From assembly GCA_944385435.1 (NCBI GenBank), contig CALWXG010000011.1:1-54426 (forward strand): DNA of 54,426 nucleotides, written 5' to 3'. The notes below the pieces were generated by a model that searched no databases, was not told the DNA's origin, and saw nothing but the letters and a program-made list of their open reading frames with translations. Every line of letters starts with the position of its first letter. The stretch's first letter is position 1. Positions 25,526 to 31,956 of this stretch are shown here, in pieces. Both the position numbers and the translations under genes were made by a program. The DNA comes from an uncultured Oscillospiraceae bacterium. GTDB taxonomy: Bacteria; Bacillota; Clostridia; Oscillospirales; Oscillospiraceae.

Positions 25526-25688
25526 AGGATTTCACACTCCGCCGGATATAGTGCCCGATCCGCGTTATGTAGACCGGGTACTATCATTCTCCCACGGGGC
25601 GGAGGATTTTATACCGCCGAGGCAAAAACCTCCGCAGCTCGCCGCCGGATTTCCGTCCCGGCTCCGGCGGGCTCCCCTTTATCCTATG

Positions 25689-26813
25689 TCAGAGGTATAC
25701 GCGGGGTACCCGGGACGAGACGGCGCACAGCAGCTCATACTGTACGGTTCCGGCCAGCTGCGCCAGTTCCTCCACCGGCAGCTGCCCACCGAAGATCTCC
25801 GCTTCGTCTCCCGGCTCCACCCGGGCCTCGTCATCCAGCAAGACCATGCACATGTCCATACACACCCGGCCGATGATGGGCCGGCGCTTTCCCGCCAGCC
25901 ACACGCTGCCCCGGCCGGACAGAACCCGGTGCAGGCCGTCGGCGTAGCCCACCGGCAGCACCGCCACCCGGCCCCCTTCCGGTCCGACGCTCTGGGTGCA
26001 GCCGTAACTCACCGGCGTGTCTGCCGGGAGCTGCCGCACAGCGGCCACCCGGCATTTCAGCGCCATGGCCGGCAGCAGGCCGGGACCGTCCAGCCCCTCG
26101 CAGGAGGGGTCCGGATAATGCCCGTACAGCGCCACGCCGGGGCGCACCATATCCAGATGGGTACAGGGATAGTTTAACACAGCGGCACTGGCGGCGCAAT
26201 GGCGGATTTCAAATTTGCGCTGATATTTCGCTTCCAATTCCTCCAATGTATCCAGAAATCTCGTGAACTGGAGCATGGTGTAGTCCTCATCCCCGTCCGC
26301 GTTGGCAAAATGGGTGAAGATTCCCTCCGGCTCCAGGCCGGGCAGCGCACACAGCTGCTCCACCTCCCGGGCCGTCCGGACCGGCTCATGGTCCAGCAGG
26401 CCCAGCCGGCTCATGCCGGTATCCACTTTAATGTGGATCTTCGCCCGGCGCCCCCGCTCCCCCGCCGCCCGGGACAGGGCCTGGGCCAGCTGCGGGGTGA
26501 ATACCGTCTGGGTGATGCCGTAGTCCACCACCAGCCCCGCCAGCTCCGGAGGGGTCGCCCCCAGGATCAGGATGGGCATGCGGATCCCGGCCTGGCGCAG
26601 CTCCATGGCCTCGTTCAGGCAGGCCACCGCCAGATAGTCCGCACCCAGTTCCTCCAGCTTTCTGGACACCGTCACCGCCCCGTGCCCGTAGGCGTTGGCC
26701 TTGACCACGCCCAGAAACCGGCTGTTGGGGGCGCAGGCCCGCAGCGCCCGGTAGTTATGTTCCAGATTGCCCAGGTCGATCTCCGCCCAGGCCCGCATCG
26801 TTTCCAGTCTCAT
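25689..26813 (-). CDS. alr: Alanine racemase
   Basis: The 374-residue pyridoxal-phosphate enzyme makes D-alanine for peptidoglycan. The PLP lysine lies in VVKANAYGHGA (near residue 38) and the C-terminal catalytic Tyr region is in PVSYGCTQSVG. The start is ATG at 26813 with GGAG upstream, or ATG 26798 which gives MRAWAEIDLGN, the family opening. In either case it overlaps the end of the upstream lipoprotein gene by 44-59 nt. Gene order lipoprotein-alr-endoA mirrors ydcC-alr-endoAI-endoA of B. subtilis. Confidence 0.96.
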   Translation of the reverse strand: MRLETMRAWAEIDLGNLEHNYRALRACAPNSRFLGVVKANAYGHGAVTVSRKLEELGADYLAVACLNEAMELRQAGIRMPILILGATPPELAGLVVDYGITQTVFTPQLAQALSRAAGERGRRAKIHIKVDTGMSRLGLLDHEPVRTAREVEQLCALPGLEPEGIFTHFANADGDEDYTMLQFTRFLDTLEELEAKYQRKFEIRHCAASAAVLNYPCTHLDMVRPGVALYGHYPDPSCEGLDGPGLLPAMALKCRVAAVRQLPADTPVSYGCTQSVGPEGGRVAVLPVGYADGLHRVLSGRGSVWLAGKRRPIIGRVCMDMCMVLLDDEARVEPGDEAEIFGGQLPVEELAQLAGTVQYELLCAVSSRVPRVYL

Positions 26814-27417
26814 CTTGCGTCAACTCCATGGTAAAATCTAAAAAAGTCAGGGCCATGCGCAGCGTGCCGTCCACGCTCACCTCCGCCTGTTCCAGGGCAT
26901 GGCTGGACGGATCCAGCCACAGCTCGTACTGCGTCCCCTCCTGTTCCGGCCGCTCCGGGTCCCGGCACTGGAGATACAGCTGCCGCTCCTCCCCCTCGCC
27001 CTGCCAGTCGCACCGGGCGATGTATCCGGTTCCCATCTGCTCCATCACAGCCGGAACGGCGGCAACGGGGGTGAGTCCGTCCGCGTCCAGCGCCCCGATG
27101 GACAGTCCCGCGCCGTCGTACTCCAGGGTGCCCTCCCCGTCCTGAATGCGGGCGGTGATGCCGGCAAGCAGCCGGGGGCTCACCACGGTGAGCACGCTCT
27201 CCCCCTCCCGGCTCCAGTCCACGTCCAGGGTGAAGGCGAAGACCTGCCGCTGGTAGTGGGCCGTCACCTCCACCTGTCCGGTCCATCCGGCCATGGAGAG
27301 GTACTCCCCCCGGATCAGGTTGGTCAGCTGTTCCGGGCTGTCCTCCTCCGGCTGTCCGGCGGCGCAGCCTGCCAGCAGCAGGGTCATCATCAGTACACAA
27401 GACAGAATCCTGCGCAC
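26755..27417 (-). CDS. YdcC/LolA-like lipoprotein
   Basis: The 220-residue protein has a lipoprotein signal with LLAGC (Cys at about residue 18) and a beta-sheet body (VEVTAHYQRQVFAFTLDVDWSREGE, then EGTLEYDGAGLSIG) that resembles outer-membrane-lipoprotein-sorting (LolA) folds. YdcC of B. subtilis is a similar sporulation-related lipoprotein located before alr, so position supports the assignment. It starts with GTG at 27417 preceded by GAGGAGG. Its last 59 nt overlap the alr start in another frame, so translation is likely coupled. Confidence 0.75.
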   Translation of the reverse strand: MRRILSCVLMMTLLLAGCAAGQPEEDSPEQLTNLIRGEYLSMAGWTGQVEVTAHYQRQVFAFTLDVDWSREGESVLTVVSPRLLAGITARIQDGEGTLEYDGAGLSIGALDADGLTPVAAVPAVMEQMGTGYIARCDWQGEGEERQLYLQCRDPERPEQEGTQYELWLDPSSHALEQAEVSVDGTLRMALTFLDFTMELTQDETGNDAGLGGDRPGQSGT

Positions 27418-27492
27418 GGTTTTCCTCCTCTGGTTTTCCAGCTCTGGTTTGCTCTGCCGATGCCCGCCCCGGCAAACGGATCCGGCCGGTAT

Positions 27493-29097
27493 TCAGTCCA
27501 CCAGCTCCCGGATCGCCTCCGGGATCTTCTCAATGAGATCGGAGGGCAGCATGCCGTACTCCCCCAGCTCTGCCGCCGCCAGGTCCCCCGCCCGGCCGTG
27601 GAGCCACACGGCGCACACCGCCGCCCGCTCCGGGGAGAGCCCCTGGCCCAGCAGGGAGAGGATCATCCCTCCCAGCACGTCGCCGGAGCCGCCCTTGGCC
27701 ATACCGGAGTTGCCGGTGGGGTTCACAAAGCACTGCCCGTCCGGCCAGGCCGTGATGGTCCGGTGCCCCTTGAGCACCAGCACGCAGCGGTGCTCCACGG
27801 CAAAGGTCCGGGCCGCCCCCAGCCGGTCGCCGGACGACAGGTCGCCCCCCAACCGGGCAAACTCCCCGTCGTGGGGGGTGAGGATGGTGCTCCCCACCGG
27901 ACGCTCCTCCAGAATATCCATATGCCTGGCAAGCAGATTTATGCCATCGGCATCCACCACCACCGTTCCGGTCAGCCGGCGCAGCAGCAGAGGCACCAGC
28001 CCCGCCGCCTCCTGCCCCTGTCCCAGGCCCGGGCCCACCAACACGCCATTGCCGCCCTCCGCCATGCCCAGGATCTCCAGATAGTCCTCCGGCATGGGCC
28101 GGGCCATGGCTTCCAGACAGTTGGCAGCCACTATGGGGTATGCACTGGGGTGGGTAAGCACCGTCACCAGCCCGGCGCCGGTGCGCAGGGCGCTGCGAGC
28201 GGCCAGCACCGGCGCGCCGGTAAAGCCCACGCTGCCCCCCACAATGAGGGTCTTGCCGAAGGTGCCTTTGTGGCCGTCCGCCGGACGCCGGGGCAGCCAG
28301 TCCGCCACCAGGGCGGCGTCCGTCAGAACTGTGCGGAAGGTTTCCCACTGGGGAATGTCCTCCGGAATGCCGATGTCCCAGACCATCACATCTCCGGCCT
28401 GGAGGGCACCCTTGCCCACATACAGACCCGGCTTGGCCATGGAGAAGGTGACGGTGACGTCGGCGCGCACCGCATCCCCCAGGATGCGACCGGTGTCCGT
28501 CTCCACTCCGGAGGGGATGTCCGCACAAACCACCGGTGCAGGGGAGAGATTCATCAGCCGCACCGCGCCGGCCGCCGGCTCCCGCAGCTCGCTGTTCAGC
28601 CCCACACCGAACAGCGCGTCCACCAGCACATCCGCATTCATGGCAAACACCGCCTGCCCCTTGACCTGGGGATCATATTCCTCCAGCGCACCGCCGGCGG
28701 CCTTCAGACGCCGCTCCATCTCCAGGCTGTCCGAGGTCATCTTCTTCCGCTTTCCCACCAGAAAGCAGCGCACCCGCCAGCCGGCCCGCAGCAGCAGCCA
28801 GGCCACGGCAATTCCGTCGCCCCCGTTGTTTCCGGGGCCGGAAAACACCGCCACCGCAGGCAGCTTGCCCAGATGGTTTCTCACCTGAGCCAGCGCCAGC
28901 TCCTCCGAGGCCAGCTGTTCCAGGCTCTCCGGCAGTTCCGGTTCCCGGTCCGGCCCGATGGGACACACCAGCCCCACAATGGAGTGCACAATGCCGTGGG
29001 CGGCCCGCTCCATCAAAAGCTCCGACGCAATTCCCCGCTCCTGGATGGCAATCTGATCCATCCGTTTCATCTGTGCCGCCGTCGCAAGTTTCCGCAT
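27493..29097 (-). CDS. nnrD: Bifunctional NAD(P)H-hydrate epimerase and ADP-dependent dehydratase
   Basis: The 534-residue protein is a fusion. The N-terminal YjeF_N half (about 1-215) has FSGPGNNGGDGIAVA, and epimerises damaged NAD(P)H hydrate. The C-terminal ribokinase-like half (about 230-534) has GKTLIVGGSVGFTGA, LTPHDGEFARL and AKGGSGDVLGGMI, and removes the hydrate with ADP. The reading frame continues upstream, but the ATG at 29097 with GAGGAGG is the start. It is the first gene of nnr-lipoprotein-alr-endoA; acpS, often at the start of this cluster, is missing here. Confidence 0.94.
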   Translation of the reverse strand: MRKLATAAQMKRMDQIAIQERGIASELLMERAAHGIVHSIVGLVCPIGPDREPELPESLEQLASEELALAQVRNHLGKLPAVAVFSGPGNNGGDGIAVAWLLLRAGWRVRCFLVGKRKKMTSDSLEMERRLKAAGGALEEYDPQVKGQAVFAMNADVLVDALFGVGLNSELREPAAGAVRLMNLSPAPVVCADIPSGVETDTGRILGDAVRADVTVTFSMAKPGLYVGKGALQAGDVMVWDIGIPEDIPQWETFRTVLTDAALVADWLPRRPADGHKGTFGKTLIVGGSVGFTGAPVLAARSALRTGAGLVTVLTHPSAYPIVAANCLEAMARPMPEDYLEILGMAEGGNGVLVGPGLGQGQEAAGLVPLLLRRLTGTVVVDADGINLLARHMDILEERPVGSTILTPHDGEFARLGGDLSSGDRLGAARTFAVEHRCVLVLKGHRTITAWPDGQCFVNPTGNSGMAKGGSGDVLGGMILSLLGQGLSPERAAVCAVWLHGRAGDLAAAELGEYGMLPSDLIEKIPEAIRELVD

Positions 29098-29158
29098 AAC
29101 GTTTCCTCCTCGTCCGGCCGGGAACTCAGCAGATCGCACGCCGGACTGTTGTCCCTAC

Positions 29159-29187
29159 ATTATAGTGATTTCCCCCTTGCATTTCAA
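29159..29187 (-). promoter_or_regulatory. Sigma-A promoter for nnr-alr-endoA
   Basis: TTGAAA (29182-29187), 17-nt spacer, TATAAT (29159-29164) on the minus strand. Its -35 overlaps the -35 of the opposing T-box promoter by one base. Confidence 0.7.
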
Positions 29188-29205
29188 CTCTTTTTATGTT
29201 ATAAA
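29177..29205 (+). promoter_or_regulatory. Sigma-A promoter for the T-box operon
   Basis: TTGCAT (29177-29182), 17-nt spacer, TATAAA (29200-29205). The transcription start would be near 29211, just before stem I of the T-box. Confidence 0.7.
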
Positions 29206-29214
29206 AGATGACAG

Positions 29215-29445
29215 CGCAAATGCGAGGAACGGGAAAATAGGGAGTTTGCCATTCCAAGAGAGAGGCGGCCGCCGGCTGAAAGCCGCCTTGTGTGGTGTCC
29301 CTTGTTCGCCCGGGAGCGGCCCGCGAGAGCGGGACGGGTTCTCCGCCGTTACCGGAGATTCAAGTGCGCGTGATACGCGAATGCGGGTGGTACCGCGGAA
29401 GGGTTGCCTTTCGTCCCAGAATGTGGACGGAGGGCTTTTTGTTTT
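29215..29445 (+). ncRNA. T-box riboswitch leader
   Basis: The T-box sequence GGGTGGTACCGCGG is at 29385-29398, with TGGT (29388-29391) able to pair with an ACCA tRNA end. The distal stem I signature AGAGA...GGCTGAAAG lies near 29261-29281. Stem I also has AGGGA/TCCCT, stem II is CCCGC/GCGGG (29320-29333) and stem III TCTCCG/CGGAGA (29340-29358). The terminator is GCCTTTCGTCC (29406-29416) with GGACGGAGGGC (29425-29435) and a T-run to 29445. A TTC at 29305-29307 is a possible phenylalanine specifier, which fits pheST downstream. Which tRNA it reads needs a covariance model. Confidence 0.93.
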
Positions 29446-29484
29446 GCCCTCCCCTATCTGCGCCAGGCTGCGGAGGTGTGCGTC

Positions 29485-29889
29485 ATGCAGAGATTGACAG
29501 AACAGGACCAGGCGCTGATCGCGGCGGCCCGGGCGGCCATCGCCCGCAACTATGACAGCGTCCGTTTCAACTTCACCGTGGGCGCGGCAGTGCGGTGCGC
29601 CGGCGGCAGGGTATTCACCGGCGTCAACGTCTACTCCCTTCACGGCGCCTGCGCCGAGCAGGTGGCCCTGGGCGCCGCCATCACCCAGGGGGAGCGGGAG
29701 TTTCAGACCATCGTGGCCGTCCGGGGGCCGGAGGGGGAGGAAATCATCCCGCCCTGCGGCAACTGCCGCCAGATTCTCTGTGACTACGCCCCGGACTGCC
29801 AGGTGATTCTGGAGACGGACGGCACACTGCGCAAAATCCCGGCCAGAGATCTGCTGCCCTGGGCGTACAGGGCACAGAGTGAAGAGTGA
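29485..29889 (+). CDS. Blasticidin-S-deaminase-like cytidine deaminase family protein
   Basis: The 134-residue zinc deaminase has the CAE motif (Cys-Ala-Glu, near residue 54) and PCGNCRQ (near 90) that bind zinc and activate water. The C-terminal pattern DYAPDCQVILETDGTLRKIPARDLLP resembles fungal blasticidin-S deaminase more than ordinary cytidine deaminase, although both are the same family. ATG at 29485 has GGAGGTG. It is the first gene after the T-box terminator (29445), so its expression should depend on uncharged tRNA. The true substrate, a nucleoside or a nucleoside antibiotic, is open. Confidence 0.82.
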   Translation: MQRLTEQDQALIAAARAAIARNYDSVRFNFTVGAAVRCAGGRVFTGVNVYSLHGACAEQVALGAAITQGEREFQTIVAVRGPEGEEIIPPCGNCRQILCDYAPDCQVILETDGTLRKIPARDLLPWAYRAQSEE

Positions 29890-29952
29890 AGATATTTCTC
29901 ACCTCTAAAGCGCTTCATCCCTGATTCCTTATTCTCAAAGGATGTGCCCCTC

Positions 29953-30403
29953 ATGTCCATCATCATCCGTCCCTGCCGGGACGCCGACTGGCCCCGGCTG
30001 TGCGCCATCTATGACGCGGCCAGGCAAAACGAGCTGGCCCTGGCCGGACTGTCCGACGCCTTTCTCCCTCTGGAGGTAGCCGCCCAACGAGGGGGCTGTT
30101 CGATTGCACCCTCCGTTTGGCAGAACTGGACGGATTGCCGGATTCGCCGCCTTCACCGAGGATGAGCTGGCCTGGCTGTATGTAGACCCCGCCCTGGCCC
30201 GCCGCGGAGTGGGCCGGACCCTGATGGAACGCGCCCTGAGCGAAATGGGGCGGCCGGTCTCCATCGAGGTGCTCGCCGGCAACACCCCCGCCCTGGCCCT
30301 CTATGAGAGCTGCGGCTTTCACCGCACGGAAACCATCTCCGGCAAAATGCCGAGCAACGAGGCTTTTCCCGTCACGGTGCACATTCTGGAACTGAATATG
30401 TAA
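29953..30403 (+). pseudogene. GNAT acetyltransferase, broken by two frameshifts
   Basis: An N-terminal GNAT frame (MSIIIRPCRDADWPRLCAIYDA, from 29953) stops matching at a G5 run (30091-30095). A middle piece reading GLFDCTLRLAELDG is in a second frame, and the acetyl-CoA-binding part (DPALARRGVGRTLMERAL, then LALYESCGFHR) is in a third. One missing base in the G-run and one missing base before ATTGCC (near 30134) would restore a continuous protein of about 150 residues. This fits a decaying gene, or sequencing errors at low-quality positions. It lies between the deaminase and the ybjQ-like gene. Confidence 0.75.
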
Positions 30404-30524
30404 CTATCTCCATATCCCTGCGGCTTCTTTGACCCCCGGTCAGGCGGCGCTCATGCGCAGGGGCTGAAAAAGAACGCTCGCACCGCCCGCCAGGCGGCAG
30501 AAAAAGAGAAGGGAGAAATCAACT

Positions 30525-30845
30525 GTGATTATCACTACTACCTCCAACGTAGAGGGCCGGCGGATCGGCCAATACCTGGGCATCGTCTTCGGCGAAGTCA
30601 TCTCCGGTGTCAATTTTGTCCGTGACATCGCCGCCGGGTTTACCAACTTTTTCGGCGGCCGTTCCGGCAGTTATGAAGAGGAGTTGATGATGGCCCGGGA
30701 GTCCGCTCTGCAGGAGCTGGAAGAACGGGCCGCCCGGATGGGCGCAGACGCTGTAGTCGGCATCAAAATTGATTACGAAACTTTGGGGTCGGGCGGAAAT
30801 ATGCTGATGGTCACCGCCAGTGGCACCGCTGTCACCTTACAGTGA
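30525..30845 (+). CDS. YbjQ family (UPF0145) protein
   Basis: The 106-residue protein begins [27 protein letters not shown] and ends with [12 protein letters not shown], the signature of the YbjQ/UPF0145 'heavy-metal-binding' family. These small proteins form pentameric rings; function is unclear. GTG at 30525 is preceded by GGGAG. It lies 67 nt before pheS and in the T-box operon by position. No promoter of its own was seen in the 121-nt gap before it. Confidence 0.9.
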   Translation: MIITTTSNVEGRRIGQYLGIVFGEVISGVNFVRDIAAGFTNFFGGRSGSYEEELMMARESALQELEERAARMGADAVVGIKIDYETLGSGGNMLMVTASGTAVTLQ

Positions 30846-30912
30846 AGCCCGCATTTCCATCCGAACCATTCCACTCATTCTTATAATTCCGATGTGAAGG
30901 AGCAGAACGTTT

Positions 30913-31938
30913 ATGAAAGAACAGTTAGCAACCATACGCGCCCAGGCCCTGGCCGCCTTTGACGCAGCTCAGGACAGCGCCGCGCTGGACGCGCTGCGGG
31001 TACAGTACCTGGGCAAAAAAGGCGAGCTCACCGCGGTGCTCAAGCAGATGGGCAAGCTCTCCCCGGAGGAGCGCCCCGCCATGGGTGCCCTGGCCAACGA
31101 AGTGCGCGCTGCGCTGGAAGATGCTCTGGAACGCCGCTCCCAGCAGCTGGAGGAACAGGCGCTGGAACGCCGTCTGGCCAAGGAGACGGTGGACGTGACC
31201 ATCCCCGGCAAGCCCGTAAAGATGGGTCACCGCCACCCCATGTATATCGCCCTGGATGAGCTGAAGGAGGTCTTCATCGGCATGGGCTTCACCGTGCTGG
31301 ACGGACCGGAGATCGAACTGGCTCAGCTGAACTTCGACCGGCTCAACGCCGGCGAGGGCCACCCCTCCCGGGACTGGTCGGACACCTTCTATTTTGACGA
31401 GGACAGCCGGGTGATGCTGCGCAGCCAGACCTCCCCCATGCAGGTGCGCGCCATGGACTCCATGCCTCTGCCCATCCGCATCATTGCCCCCGGCCGTGTG
31501 TACCGCAAAGATGAAGTGGACGCCACCCACTCCCCCATGTTTCACCAGGTGGAGGGCATGGTCATTGACAAGGGGGTCACCATGGCCGATCTGAAGGGCA
31601 CGCTGAACACGGTGGTGGAGCAGCTCTACGGCAAAGGCACCAAGACCCGCTTCCGCCCCCATCACTTCCCCTTCACCGAGCCCTCCTGCGAGATGGACGT
31701 ACAGTGCCATAAGTGCGGCGGCTTGGGCTGCCCCACCTGCAAGGGCGAGGGCTGGATCGAACTGCTGGGCGCCGGCATGATCCACCCGAAGGTGCTGGAG
31801 ATGAGCGGCATCGACCCCAACGTGTACTCCGGCTGGGCCTTCGGCATCGGCCTGGAGCGCACCGCCATGCGCCGGTTCAAGATCGCCGACCTGCGCCTCA
31901 TCTTTGAGAACGACGTGCGCTTCCTGGAGCAATTTTGA
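30913..31938 (+). CDS. pheS: Phenylalanyl-tRNA synthetase alpha subunit
   Basis: The 341-residue class II catalytic subunit has motif 2 in GRVYRKDEVDATHSPMFHQVEG (near residue 197) and motif 3 in FGIGLERTAMRRF (near 314), with an N-terminal coiled coil (about 1-85) that contacts tRNA-Phe. It aminoacylates tRNA-Phe together with PheT. ATG at 30913 follows GAAGGAG. A TATAAT lies 25 nt upstream (30882-30887) but without a good -35, so transcription from the T-box promoter 1.7 kb upstream or a weak local promoter are both possible. Confidence 0.97.
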   Translation: MKEQLATIRAQALAAFDAAQDSAALDALRVQYLGKKGELTAVLKQMGKLSPEERPAMGALANEVRAALEDALERRSQQLEEQALERRLAKETVDVTIPGKPVKMGHRHPMYIALDELKEVFIGMGFTVLDGPEIELAQLNFDRLNAGEGHPSRDWSDTFYFDEDSRVMLRSQTSPMQVRAMDSMPLPIRIIAPGRVYRKDEVDATHSPMFHQVEGMVIDKGVTMADLKGTLNTVVEQLYGKGTKTRFRPHHFPFTEPSCEMDVQCHKCGGLGCPTCKGEGWIELLGAGMIHPKVLEMSGIDPNVYSGWAFGIGLERTAMRRFKIADLRLIFENDVRFLEQF

Positions 31939-31956
31939 GAGAGGGGGAATGGAGCA

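Noticed and set aside
25526-25688. Antitoxin gene between alr and endoA
   Set aside because: 163 nt is too short for an RHH antitoxin of about 90 residues, and no ribosome site with an open frame was seen.
26899-29211. Long plus-strand open frame opposite nnr and the lipoprotein gene
   Set aside because: Antisense artefact of GC-rich third positions; composition (His, Gln, Arg, Pro) is not protein-like.
30882-30887. Independent promoter directly before pheS (TATAAT)
   Set aside because: No acceptable -35 at 16-18 nt upstream; kept as a possibility in the pheS entry only.
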